From Caulochytrium protostelioides (Eukaryota > Chytridiomycota > Caulochytriomycetes > Caulochytriales > Caulochytriaceae), in the NCBI GenBank assembly GCA_003615045.1, contig ML014124.1:124001-188000 (forward strand): a stretch of 64,000 nt of DNA, given 5' to 3'. Below the pieces are notes generated by a model, which had not been told where the DNA came from, did not search any database, and was given only the letters and a program-made list of their open reading frames with translations. Each line of letters opens with the position of its first letter. The first letter of the stretch is position 1. Shown here in pieces: positions 32,893-45,700 of the stretch. Position numbers and translations under genes: made by a program.

Positions 32893-35180
32893 CATGCCGC
32901 ATCCATGCACATCTCCCGATATATAGATGGAGTGATTCGATATACGGAGACGTCCTGAGCTATGCTCAGCAAGCATCCATCTTCGGCTATGGCGGGCGGG
33001 CGGGAGTGAGAACGAACGGCGGGCTGGAGGATTCGAGGACGTCTGGGAGAACGCCACGGTGGCATCGCGGCAAATCGACGGCGGCCGCCGCGTTCTGTGG
33101 CCACGACGGGAAGCCTCGAATGCTCGGTTTTGAACAGCCTGAGGTGAGGTGATCAAGCTGTCTCATCCCCCAATTTCGTGCTTTTTTTGCATCTCCGACA
33201 GCGCGCCCCGTCGGAACGGTATCAACGGCTGCCGATCGCGCGAGCGCGGGGAGAGCGAGGCTCGTGGGTCGGAAGGCAAATCGGATCGGATGCTTGATGC
33301 GAGCGTGGGAATTCCGCGGGGTCACCCGCGCGGTGCCTCTCGCGCCGTCCTCCTCCGACAAATCTGCCGTGACGAAACAAATCATCAACGGCATCCTCCC
33401 AGGCCGGCCGCAAAAAAAAAAAGGGCTGATTGACAGCGCCTCCTTCGTGTCGATCGCACAGCAGCGCATTGACGGGGACGCAGAGAAGGCGGCCCTGAAC
33501 GCGCGACAGGGCGGCCCCTGCGGCAGCATGCAGGTCCTCATTCTGTAGGGCGGCGCTATCGCCATGGCCGTGGCCGTGGCGGTCGCCGTGGCGGTCTGGC
33601 GTCGGGCGTCGGGCGTCGGGCGTCGGGCGTCGGGCGTCGGGCGTCGGGCGTCAGGGGGGCGCTGTCCCGTGGCGGCCCGGCAACGCCTCCCCCTTCCCCC
33701 GCGTATGACCCGCTGGATCGACTATTTCTGTCGCCGCGCCATTTCGCGAAGCAGCGTGGACGGAGGCCGTCGCATCGCATTGCACCGCATGGCATCGCAT
33801 CGCATGGCATCGCACTCCCCCGAGGCACGACCGCGCCCGGTAGATAGGCCGTGCACCAGGTCCCCGAGGACGCGATCGCCGTCGGTCGCACATCGTGTCC
33901 GCCACGTCCGCCTCCCAACGGCCACGGCGACGGGAAGCCGCGTCATGATTGTCTCGTGTCATGGGGGAATCCAGCCGACGGGAGCGTGCGGCCTGCTCCT
34001 CTTCAGCGGCGGCGGTCGCTCGTTCCAGCCAGCCAGAAGGCGTTGGCGATGCTCATCTATGGCGGGGCATCTCGCCATGCGGCACGGCGTAGACGACGGA
34101 GCGAGAAGGCGGCTACCCTGATGGCATCGCCAGCATCGTGACATCGGCGGCGGCCGCCGCGCTCGACGGCGTGTCGACCCTGCGGCCGCCGCCACCGCTG
34201 CCTGGGTTGATAGATGCCGACCGATCCGCGGGGTCCGTGGTTATCCGTCGATCGGCCAAAGAAGGGGGCGGCCGGCGCTCAGGCGGGATGACATTGAGCG
34301 CGGACCAGGAGAACGCGGGGACCACGTGTGCTGCGGGCGAGACGGACGACTAACGCGTGAACGGCCGTAAAAAAACGCCCCTGCCTTCATTTGCTGCTGC
34401 GGACGTGATTTGCGGCTCCGACGTCACACCGCCCTGAACGCTTCGTGATTGCTCCATCGACCGGATTTATCGGGGGTTCTCGCAGCGTCTCATTTCATAT
34501 CCTTGCCTGGTTTTGTTCCTGCAGAAGCCCGCTCGTTGTCAATACCCACCTCATTGGACGTTACGCTCCACACGCGTCTGAGCAACACGTGAAGTCTATA
34601 GAGTCATTTTCTCGTGGTGCATCCATTCTCTGCCGGGCGTCCCGTCGTCGATCCGGTGGCGTCGCATCTTCTGCTGGTGCCGGCCGCCTCTGCGCTCTGC
34701 CCCCCAGACGCTCCGCCCTCGAGCAGTCCACCCGCAGTGACTGAGCCGGCCCTGGCTGACCCCGCGCCCGTGCCCGCGCCACAGGCACCGGACGCCGGAC
34801 CGCCTTGGCCTCCGCTGATCGGCAGAACCGAAGGGGCCACACCGCAGGATCGCCGCCGCAAGCAAGCGCCCTGCCATCGGAGCCTGGCGCCCCCTGCTGC
34901 GTCTCCATTCGCGTGGCCACAGCGGTCGCTGCGTGTCCCGCCGGCCACGTCGTCTCCGTGATCGCCGTCGCCACCGCCATCGCCATCGCTATCGTCCATC
35001 CGCTTCGGAGAGATATCCCCGAGTCCCATTAGCTGAGGCCCTGGCTGTCGGGAAGCCCGTGAGTCCGCCGGACACGGGGCCCCACAGAACGCGTCGTCGG
35101 CCGCCGCCCTTGATACCATCCGTATCGGCCGCCGCCGCCCACCAGCCGCCGCCGCCGCCGCTTCACGGACGCCGCGCGCC
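32893..35180. other. intergenic, about 2.3 kb, AT-richer and repeat-bearing
   Basis: Lies between the PIERCE-like gene and the RVxF gene, both +. It contains a TATATA element at about 32920, A12 at about 33411-33422, the coding-like ORF at 33297-33548 discussed in the findings, and the GTCGGGC array. The right end (34900-35180) is CCG-rich and should be the RVxF gene's promoter and leader. Confidence 0.5.
33601..33649. repeat. GTCGGGC heptanucleotide array, seven copies
   Basis: Seven exact tandem units in intergenic DNA, preceded by degenerate GGCCGTGGC-type repeats from 33564 and followed by one mutated unit. Confidence 0.88.
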
Positions 35181-36770
35181 ATGGCCTCTCCTCATCTCCG
35201 GTCGGCGGACTCGCATCGACTCGTGCTGATCCGAGGCGACACGCGAGGCGGCAGCCCGGTAAGCGCCACGCCGCTCGTCTCGGCGGGCGCGCTGCTGGAT
35301 ACCCCGCATCCGCTGATGCGACGGGACCCGCCGCCGCTGTGCATGCTCCCCGCGCGCCCGCTCGGACCGCCGCGCCACCGTCGCCACGTCCATGCCCACC
35401 CGGCCGATCCCCCTGCCGCTGGCGCCGGCAGCGATGCCGTGGGCGGCTTCGCCGACGGCATTCTCGACGACGACGACTTGGACGACGATGGGGACGACGA
35501 CGTCGACGATGACCGCCAGGACGATCAGGACCACCCGTCCGACAGCGATGCCCCACACGACCCGTATGGCGACGAAGCGCCGCGATCAGCGCGCAGCTCG
35601 GCGTCGTATCACCAGCACCACCACCACCACCACCCCAGCCATCCGGGCGACCATGCCGTCCCGACCGACCGCGACCGCGTCTCTAATAAGACCGACCGCC
35701 CCCGCGGCAAGGCCCTGCTCGACTACCCGGAGCCCGCCGTCACCATGATGAATGCCGCCGAGCACTGGCAGTCCCATGCCCCTCCCGAGAGCCACGAGTG
35801 CCGCTTTCACATCAGGGGGCTCGTGACGGCCTGCCCGAGCGACGACCATGCGGGACGCGTCCGCCCGTGCGGCGATAGCGCCCCGGAGGCGCGGAACGAC
35901 GGCCGATCGCGGGGTCGCGCCGCAAGCCGCGCCAAACGCCGCGCCGAGGACGCCACCGCGGCCGCCTCCGTCTCGCCCGCCCGTCCGCCCCTTGACGCGC
36001 CCCCCGTGGCGTCGCCGCGCCACGCTTCCCGCGCCGCTTTGGCCGCAGCCGCGACGACCGGCATGCTCGTGATGGAGGCCGATGCCGCTCCTGAGGCCGC
36101 GTCCGATCGGAGGGAAGACGCGCGCGAGCACGATCCTGCGGCTGCGCGCCGCCGCGACGGCGATGGGCCTATGAGCCCGACGGGGCAGGGCGCCGCGGTG
36201 GACGCGCGGGTGGCGGCCGACGCGCCCGTGATTGCGGTCGCGTCGTATCCCGCCCGTCCGGGGGCCGCCGCGTCGCCGTACAAGCACGCGCCGGCGTATA
36301 CCTTGGCCGTCGCGTCGCTCGTGACGGGGAAAGGCGTGCTCGTGTCGCCGCGCCGCGGCGGCGGGGTCGGCGACGCCCCGTCGCCGGTCGCCGCCTCGGC
36401 CGAGCCGTCCTGCGCGCCGCGGCGCGTGTGCTTCGCCGCAACGCCCGTCACGGCGGAGTGGGAGACGTGGAGCGTGGACGAGTATAATCGGACCGCGTGC
36501 CCGCTCGCCCAAGTGACGCGCAGTGATCTGTTTGCGCTCATGACGTACCGGCTCGAAATGCGGCGTGAGACCCGGCTCGCGACGGCGGCGGCCGAAGCGG
36601 CGCGGCAACACGCCGCCGAGCTATCGCCCAAGCGGACCGAGACCGCCGATCTCTTGGGGGCCCCGAGGTGGCCGTCAGCTTTCGATGCATCGTCGGATGC
36701 GATGGCCGACCCCAGGCCGCCACGAGCCTTGCCGATGCCCGGGGCTTGCGGCACAGCGCCACAGGCCTGA
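35181..36770 (+). CDS. disordered protein with a PP1-docking RVxF motif and conserved fungal-type C-terminus
   Basis: A 529-residue ORF from an ATG in good context (GCGCGCCATGG). The first 400 residues are low-complexity: an acidic Asp run (about 95-115), a short His run (about 144-150) and Ala/Arg/Pro-rich stretches. The only conserved-looking part is the C-terminal 115 residues: RRVCF (415-418 holds RVCF) fits the RVxF consensus for protein phosphatase 1 docking. It is followed by WETWSVDEYNR (427-437) and a helix, DLFALMTYRLEMRRET. An RVxF followed by a W/Y-S-x-x-E-Y-x-R box and a helix recurs in uncharacterised fungal proteins thought to bind PP1; I recall this pattern and have not checked it. 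Function beyond possible PP1 binding is unknown. No signal peptide or membrane segment. Confidence 0.7.
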   Translation: MASPHLRSADSHRLVLIRGDTRGGSPVSATPLVSAGALLDTPHPLMRRDPPPLCMLPARPLGPPRHRRHVHAHPADPPAAGAGSDAVGGFADGILDDDDLDDDGDDDVDDDRQDDQDHPSDSDAPHDPYGDEAPRSARSSASYHQHHHHHHPSHPGDHAVPTDRDRVSNKTDRPRGKALLDYPEPAVTMMNAAEHWQSHAPPESHECRFHIRGLVTACPSDDHAGRVRPCGDSAPEARNDGRSRGRAASRAKRRAEDATAAASVSPARPPLDAPPVASPRHASRAALAAAATTGMLVMEADAAPEAASDRREDAREHDPAAARRRDGDGPMSPTGQGAAVDARVAADAPVIAVASYPARPGAAASPYKHAPAYTLAVASLVTGKGVLVSPRRGGGVGDAPSPVAASAEPSCAPRRVCFAATPVTAEWETWSVDEYNRTACPLAQVTRSDLFALMTYRLEMRRETRLATAAAEAARQHAAELSPKRTETADLLGAPRWPSAFDASSDAMADPRPPRALPMPGACGTAPQA

Positions 36771-39700
36771 TTGGCGAGGTCCAGTTATCGCTGAATGTCC
36801 AGCGGTCTTGAAGATTCACAACCGATACAATCGAGGGAGAGAAGGAATATCGTAGCCCATTTGCTGCGGTCTCATAAAACTGATTTTTGTTATTTAACTA
36901 TCATGGTCTGTATAGGTCGGTCCTTTGATACTTGCGGCCACGTCGCATCGGTCATGAAAAAGCATGGAAGTGATCAGCTTCCGATCGAGTCATGCGATGC
37001 GATGGTGGATATGAGTGAGATCCGATCGTGATCAGAGAAGCTCCTCGCAGATGTCGTCTCATTTTTTGGCCGGCTCGTCGTTATTCGGAAAACCCAGTAC
37101 GCGCCGTCGATTCATATTTTTGCTGATCGCGTTTCATGTTGCAAGTCTGACCAGCCTAGAGAGGATTTCAGCTTCATGCATCAAAAGTAAACCGATCCGC
37201 CTGGAAGAATGCCATCTGGATCACGTGACGAGCGGATCGACCGGAGGTCTCGAGATGTCTTTTGTCGCACGACGGCGCTTCACGATCGGCGGCCGGCCTG
37301 GGCGCCACGCATCGGAGGCTGCCGACGCCATCGATGCTCAGGACGCCGGGCAGGCTGGGCAAGACGGCAGGAGAGGCGCAGCGCATACGCGATCGCGAGC
37401 GCATCGTCGGCGGGCGCTCTGCGTGGCGCTGCCTGACGATCGCCTCGCCAGGGCCGGGGCGTCGCGAGCGTCGCCGATCCGTCGCGATGGCCGACCGCGG
37501 CGCGGCACGGCACGGAAGGCCGGCGCCGATGGGTGTTTGGTGATGACACGGCGGCGTCGGCGGCGGCGGCGTCGGCGGCGTCGATGTTGTGGGACGAGCG
37601 GCTGCCTTCGTCGGCGCAGGAAGGCCGCGTCCGTTCGCCCACAGAAGCGACGGCGCGCTCGCCACAACAAACGGCCCGGCGAGGACCCTCCTGACCGACG
37701 GACACGTCGGGGCGGCGACGGAAACGCCGAGGGAAACGTGGAGGGAAACGCCCACTGGCAGAAGGCGGCGAGCGGTGCGATTGATCGATCGATCACTCGT
37801 TCATATCGTGGAGAGACCACGGCTTCAAATGAGGGGTCTACTCCTAGTGCATGATGGGGAACATGATGGGCTGATCCGTGTTGCATGATGAGGGGGCGAC
37901 GGGTCGCAATTGGGTCATCATCATTCGCGGTTGCGGATCAACGTTCATGAGAATGACGATGCATGGCGACGACTCAATGCGACATGAATGCACTCACGCT
38001 CAGCATCGACCAATCGCAAAATGCAAGGCGGCATGAGGTGCGTATATTGTGATGGCCGCCCTTCACTTTCGCATCATCGACTGATTGTCAGCGTCTCAAC
38101 ATTGTCCTTTCTGACGAGGATGGGGGCACCATCCCGTGTGCTCTTTACTGCTCTATTCGACTGATCGTACGGAGGATCGTGCGGTCTCGACCCAGGTCGA
38201 CCCATGAAGGTTAATTCGATCACTCCATCTTCGTCTTTCGTAAGTTGTACTGCGGAATGACGTAGTGACACCTCATGGCCAACGATCGACTCGGCCGACT
38301 TTTTCCATCATACACGGGCTTATGGAAGATGCCGAATGCGTCCTTCGCCTCTGGACGGATGAATCCACACCTCCAAAAGGAAGGCCCTGGACAGCTCACG
38401 ATCAATGATCTCTACGGGCGGCCTAATGAGTATGATCGGAGTCATCGACTCGATGTCTCTTTTCGCGAATGACGCGTCGCCGGTAGGCATGATCCATGTT
38501 TGCGCCTCGCCGATGGCGACGGCGCCTTTTTCAGCCTTTCACCCACCCCCTGAGAACGTCACTTAAGGGCGACCGCCACCAGCCAAGGACCCCAAGTATC
38601 TTCGCGTGGTATGCAACGCATACGGCCGCCGCAAGGATTCTTCAAGAAGCGGACCGACCGTCCCGTGCATCACGCCTCAGGTGGCGCAACCTCTCGAATG
38701 GATGGCGACCGCGGCATCACTGTGGTTCAATAGCGGCTGGTGCGGCGCGATGATGATGTCATGAGACGGATGGGAAGCGGAAAGGACGCAGACGGCTGCT
38801 GGTCTCGGCAACCCTGCATCGCCGACGCGCGATGCCGTCATGCCGCCAGCATTGCCCCGACATGCTCGGGCCGTGGATGCGAGTGAGCGATGGGCAGGAG
38901 CAGCCATCCCGCAGCAAGAAGGCAGGGTGCTCCTCAGAAGCAGTATGGGCTCGACACTGCGGTGGCTCTCGCCTGCGCCTTAGGCACACGAGAACGCCTG
39001 GGCGACCGTCGTCCGTGGGGGGTGGCCATCACCCGAACGTTCGGCGCTCGACCGGAAACCGATCCCGTTTCCGGCCTTTCCGGCGCGCCGATGAGCATGG
39101 CTCGGCCCCGGGTCTGTTGTGGAAGAATAGGCTTCCTGCTGAGACTTAGCGCTTCCTCAGTGAGACAGCACGCTTATCGCTTCGCCCTCTCTTGTTTGGG
39201 CGTCGCATATTCAGGTATGAAAAAAAGATGGGTACATCGGCAGCGGTCATGACCCACGCAGCGGGACAGGGCTGGGAGACATCAGTGCCACGTCACGCGC
39301 AGCGCCGCCACCGTCGGCACGTGAAAGAGACGTTGATGCTGCGACCCTCTTTGACCGCGCCGGCGGTGTCATGGGCTACCGTCGGCATGACGGTGGACAG
39401 CCATCTGGGTGGAGCGACCACCGCGTATGGGGAGACGGTGACCGACCTGCCTGTGAGCGAACCGTGAACGATGCACTGCCGACTCGGGTCCTTCCCCAGC
39501 ATGGACGGCTTGTTCAAAGCATGCGTGACGCGGATGGCCCTCTCCGGTCACCGCCACGAGCGAGCGCCACGGGCAGGACCCCGTCGCGGCTGACAGCGCC
39601 GTGCCCCCCGGACGGCGTCGTGGACCTCGTCCCGGCGGCGTCGGTAGCGTCGTGCTTCGAGCCCGCCGGAGACCTCGACTCCCGGTGCCTGAGCCTCCGC

Positions 39701-42700
39701 CATGTCAAGCACGGCCCATCGTGCGCTGCCCAGAACCCAGGCAGGAAGACTGCTGCCGGCCGTCGAGAACGCCCAAAGCGAGCCGACGACAGCCGGCGCC
39801 TGCGGCCGTGGATGCGGCCAGCACGGCGTGGCTTTGAAAGCGGGATGCATCGTCCTTATCGGAGGGCACCCGATCGCGGGTGGCATTGGTCGCGGCGAGA
39901 CCGCGCTGACGGAAGGATGTGGGATGGGTCGGGGAGCGGACGACCCGGAGGAGGGGGGAACCCCTCCGAGGCAATGGCATACCCCATGCGAGGCCGCATC
40001 AGGCCGCGGCACGGCTGGACGCGTCTGGCTGGACCCGCATTGGCCGGCCCGCCGTGGAGACGGACGCGGCCTGCTCCAAGCCGAGACCGCCGTGTGAGCC
40101 ATGGAGAGGCTGCGGTGCCAGAGGGGGTCACGGCTGGTTCGCGGCGGGCAGCGCCGGCGCCATCCGGTCCCGTCGAAGCCGTGGCCGACGTCGGCGGGTT
40201 CCACGTGAACGGGTCGAGGGCGCCGACGGACGTGCCTCGAGCGCGAATGCACGCCCTCCTCGCCGACCGCATGGATGGGCCGCCGCTCGCTAGCGCCGCC
40301 ACGGTCGCGCCAGCGCTTCGCCGTCAGCAGTGGAGGAGAGGGAGACGCCGCGAGTGCAGCGCTCTGACACATGGGACAGCGTCATCATCGCCCACTCGAT
40401 CGTTGGTCCTGGCGTCGCTCGGCATGCCTCTGTCGCCCACCCGGCCTTCCGCCTGTTCTCCCGGGGTCCCGCCTGACGCCGTCGATGGTTGAATCGAACG
40501 ATGGGATGGCGAGCGGGCGGCCGAGAAGCGCCACGGGGCGGCGGGCTTGGCCGACGTCTGACGGTGGCCGCAACCCGGCCCCGCGACCATCGCTGCGGTA
40601 TCGAAGGCATCGGTCCGCGGGGATGGCGCACGCCATCCTGCCTCGGCGCTCGGCGCCCCGTCGGTCGATGGCGTCGGCGTACGAGCGCCATACGGAGCGC
40701 CCGCCGCGGTCGTGGCGGCCATCACTGCGGCCATGGTGTCGCGACCTTGGTGGCGGCGGCGGTAGCGGGGCGTGGTGGCCACCGCTCTCGCCTCCGCCGA
40801 CCGAGCGCCACGAGACTGATCGCCTTGCTGCCGCTTGGCCTCCCTGACGCATGACGCGGCTTCAATGATAGCGCAGGGGGTCGCGGGGGAAGTCTGGAGC
40901 GGCAGGCGAGCGTCCGTCAGGATCCGATCGATATCAAAGCCACGTTGGCTTTGGCCCTTCCACCGGAAAAAAGCAGGGGACACGGCACCCCGAGACGTCC
41001 GGCAGCGGCCTCCGTTGCGGCCATAGGCCGGCGAGCGCCACGGCCGTCCCCCACCGAGCGGAGGCGAGGTCAGCTGACGGCCGCTGACTGCAGCATACTT
41101 CGAAACGACACGGGCGGGATGGACCCCGTGCGGGCCGTGGACGGCGACGACGCGGGCATCGTCGCCATCGATGTCGGCCATGCGAGCACGCTCAGGACCG
41201 GGGCGACCTCCCGGCCCCCACCGGCGCGCGGGTCCGAGCTCGCTTCAGAGGCCGTTTCGCGCTGGCCACGGCGGAATCCGTCGGGTCCACGCGGCTCCTC
41301 ATGGCGACGGAACCATGTCCGAGCGATGGCGAGCGTCGACCCCCCGAGTTGGCCACGGAGGCGTCGCTCGCCCTGCCGGCCTTGTGAGCGATGCCCGGAG
41401 GGATGAGACCATCGCCATGGAGCATCGGCCCGTTGACCCGAAGGCTAAGTCCCCTGCGGGGGAGCAGGCTCGTCGCTCATTCGGCAGCAGCCGGGGCAGC
41501 GACGGGAGCAGGGGTGAGCGCAGAGGCAGCAGCAGCGAGGCTTTGGCGCAGGAAGGCCTCGCCCCGCTCCTCGGGGATGGGCCCCAGCTGGTAGGATCCC
41601 GCTCCAATCCTCGTGCCGGGCGCCGTCTCAGCCGCCCGCACGGGTGGCGGCGACGCTGCGCGGCGCTGGCGGGGGCGACGTCGGCGTCGGGTGGGGGCGC
41701 CCACGACGCTCGAGTGGCCTTCGTGCCCGCATGATAAAGCGCAAGGGCACGGCGCACCTGCCGCGGTCGCTGGGTCCTTGGCCGCTTGCCGCCTTTTCCC
41801 GCCTTGTCTCTCGCATGGCCGACGCGGGCCGCTCGGTGGGCCTCGTCACACCTTTATCGCGCCACGGCCGGACGTGGTCCCGACCAACGCGGGACCCTGA
41901 GCGGCGACGCGGAGCAAGGACGCGATGGCCCGTCGGCGGGCGGCGAGCGGGGTCAGGAGGATGCCGCGTGCCGCGACGTCCAGCGGCGAAGGGCCTCGAG
42001 TCGCCTTTCAAGACGTCTCTCGCCACGCCGGCGCGAACGATCGGACCGTCGGGTCGGATCGACCGGCCGCCGCGACCGGTGCCGATGCCGATGCTGCTGT
42101 GGCTGCTAGCGACGACGCCAGCGGGTCGCTGGCAGGGGGCATGGGCCAGGACGCCGATGTCCCGCCCGAGGGATGCGTGCGGACGCCGTCGCCTGGCCGC
42201 GGCGGCCGCGGCGCGGTTCGCCCCCTATCGCCTTTGGCCGGCGAGGGTCCTGCCTGACGGCGGCGGCGACAGCAGCGGCGACGCGGCACGGCCGCGGCGG
42301 GGCCATCGCACGGCCACGCCGTGCTCCCCGGCGTGGCATGGCATCGCACGGCCATCGCACGCCATGGCGCTCGCGACGGCCCCGCTCGGCGAGATGGGCG
42401 TGAGGATGGGCGACGAGCCAGGAGCTGGGGGCGAGCTGCGCGGGGAGGGGGCACGGCGCGTGCGGTTCGGAAGTGTCGTGAGCCCGTGCGGCCATCGCCC
42501 TCTGTTGTTTGTTGTTGAGCGGCGACGGAGGACACCCCCCAAAAATAGAAGAAACATATCCAGCGAGCGTGAGGACGCACACGCGGGCCCGAGCATTGTC
42601 TCCTGCGGGCTCCGGGGCGGACGGCCCGCGGATCGGGCGGGGCGCCTCGGGGTAGTACGCCAAGACGACGACGCAGGGAAGCCCATGAAACATCTTGATC

Positions 42701-45700
42701 CGCAGGTCGGCATCCTCTCCTGGTGGTCTGTAGCTTCCCCTTCCTCCCTGCCGCGGCCACGGACGCTCCTCAACCCGTACATCGCGTCCGCGGGGCATCG
42801 GACATAGACCGGCGCAGGTCCCAGGCGACGGTCCGTTTCCCTTGCCGTCCTGAGACGGGGTGTGGTCGTCGTCGCCGTCATCGCCGTATATCACAAGAGG
42901 GGCAGGACCCGAGGCGAAGCGCCCTGTTTTCCCGAATAACGTGGAGACGCCCCCCCCAGGGCCCGAGGCACCCCGTCGCGTGAGTGTGGCGTCCCCTGGC
43001 GTCCTGTCGCCTTCGCGCCGCTCGATCGTGTTCGAGACCCACGTGCCGTACCGGCCCTTCCTCCTCGTTCCCCGCGTCGTCCCTTTCCTGCCAGCTGGCC
43101 GACCTCTTTTGACGTTCACGGGTCCGTTCACGTCGCGACATCCGCCAGCCTGCCGCCGTCCCGACCGCTGCTCAGTCGCCGCCGCTGTTTCGTAGCCACG
43201 TTGTCCATCGCGCGCCGTGATCTTGAGGCTGCGCCCCCCGAGTGCGACCCGGACAGGCGTCCCCTCGCTCGCTCACTGCGCCCTCTCGGCCAATTGGCGA
43301 CGGGGCCACCCGGTGTTTCTGCAGAAGAGCCGCTTCTGGGTCTGCCGTGACGCGACGAGACGAGACGCACGCGACAACGTGTCCCGGCGAGGCACCGCGT
43401 TGCCGTACCGCTCGCGCGTATCGCGTCTCTTTACGCCGTCGGGGTCGCGTGCTCCGAGTCGTGCTCTGAATCGTGCGGTGGCGTCGTGCGGCCTTCGTTT
43501 TGTGGAGCCAGCCCGCCAGCCCGCCAGACGATCCCTCACGGCCACAGCCGCTCTGAAGCGCCGAAGCGCTGACACGGCCTGTCGCGCGGGCGTGTTGGTG
43601 ACACACGGCGGCGCTCCTTCGCCTTTCACACTCTCCCTGTCTCGCACGCGCACGCGCACGCACTCGACCCACGCCCGCCCGCCTCACCCAGCCAAACACT
43701 TCGCCCGCACGCTTGTCGCGCCAGCGCGTAGGGCTCCAGGCTCCAGGCTTCAGGCTCCAGGCTCCAGGCTCCAGGCGCTGTCCCCAACGCCGGTTCCTGT
43801 GCTCGGATCGACTCCGCGCGTTGGGTCGTATTGTTTGGCCCTTGACGCCCCAACGCGGCCGCAAGCAGCAAAGGGGGCGCGCCCTGGACGCCGCCGCCCT
43901 TCCAGCGTGGTCGGCCCGGGACGACGCGCGACCCACGCCCCGCCGGCGCGCCCCGCCTTGTTTGGCCACGATTGCTGGCCGCCCCCCTTACCCAAACACG
44001 GACGCGCTGCTCATCACACATTGCCCCGTGGCCCAGTCAACAACAGTCAACAACAGCCATCAGGAAGGCCATCGGCCGGCCATCGGACGCCGCCCAACGC
44101 CGCCGCGTGCACCCGCGCGTCGGAGGCGCGTTGGCTGTCGCTGGCCTCGCATTAGCGGCCCGGCGCTGCGGGTCGGACCACCGCGCACGGGCATCCCAGT
44201 CGCAGCGGCGGCGCCAAAACGAGCATCGAAACCAGGTCAGGCCCCCTTCGATTCCCTGCGCCTCCTGCCGCCCCGCGCTCGCGCCGTGCGTGCCCGCCCT
44301 CCGATTCGAAACAGACAGCGACGGGTGTCACCCCGGGCGGCGCCGGTGCCGCTGCTGCTGCTGCTGTCGCGAGGGACACGGAGAGGGACTCGAGACGCGC
44401 TCAGGAGCAGCGAGTCGGCCTGGTTTGGGTCCTCTCCGCCAGCGTCGTGACTGGGCTCCGACGGTCGGCGCGGTGCCAGATCTCGTGGCCGCGCTCGCGA
44501 GACCGACACCGGTCGCGCGCTGCTGGGCTCCGTCGGCGGCGTCTCCGTGACGCGCAAGCCGCGACCTGACCGTGTGGGGGCGTGACGGTCTGTCGTGCGT
44601 CGGTATCACCGTCGTGGTATCGCCATCACACCGCATCACCTCGGCCGGCGCCTTCGCCGCGGGTCCCAAGCCTCCGCCACATCGAATTCTCCGGGCAGCC
44701 TTCCCAGCCTTTCCGTCTTTTCCGCTTTCCACCCCTTCTCGGTCGACCTCCCCATCGTCTGGCCCCGCACTCCTCTGGTCGCCGCCGCCGCCGCCGCCGC
44801 CGCCAGCGCCACCGACGCCGCCGCTGCGTAACGCCGCCATCGACGCCGCCATCGACGCCGCCAGCGCCACGGCCACGCGGCCGACGCCCGCCCGCACACC
44901 ACGTTCTCACCACTCCACTTTGCTCTCCTCCCAGCGGCCCTTCGCGCCGCTGCCCTTCGAGGCACGAGCCGGCTCACCTCGATTGGTTTTTTTGTTATTG
45001 ACCGTGAAGGCCCGCGTTCCCTTCCCATCGCACCCGACCTCATCAGTTGGGGCGTCGCCTTGGCCAGTGTTGGGTCGCATCCGGCGGGACAGACCAGCGA
45101 AGCGACAGCAGCCAACGGGCCCTGAACATCGGCCCTTCCTGTCTGCAACCCTATTCGGTGTCCACAAACGCCGGCCATTCAGAGACGGGCGCGCCGCGTG
45201 GCCGCGGTTGTCCGAGTAACGCCGAAGGGGAGGTTGACCCCCATCCACTTGCGTCTGCTGGCCCATGACCCCGCGCCCCCCGTCCATCCGATCCACGGAT
45301 TCCCCCCTCTGTGGTCGTTCGGCGGCGTCGATACGGACCCGCACAACGTACCGACTCGGTCGGCGAAAAATCAGGATCATACCCCATTGACCACGCACGT
45401 CTCCCAAGCGCATGTTGGCACTGGTGGGTTTGTCATTGTGAGTGTTTTCACCTCGCCGAGCCCCGGGGAGCCCCGAAGCCTCCGCCTCGGAACGCCTCCG
45501 TGTTTTTTCTCCTGGTGACGCTCCTCTGGTCCGCCCCCCACAACCCCCCCAACCCCGACCCCTGCCCGCGTCGCTGGCCCATCGCCTACGACACGCCCCG
45601 CCTTCACTCCGCCGCCTGCGGTGTGCCGAGCCTACCACGGTGAAGGCCGTCTCTGGCCGATCCCTTTCGGTTGTGCCTTCCATTCGTTCGATCCGTCGAT

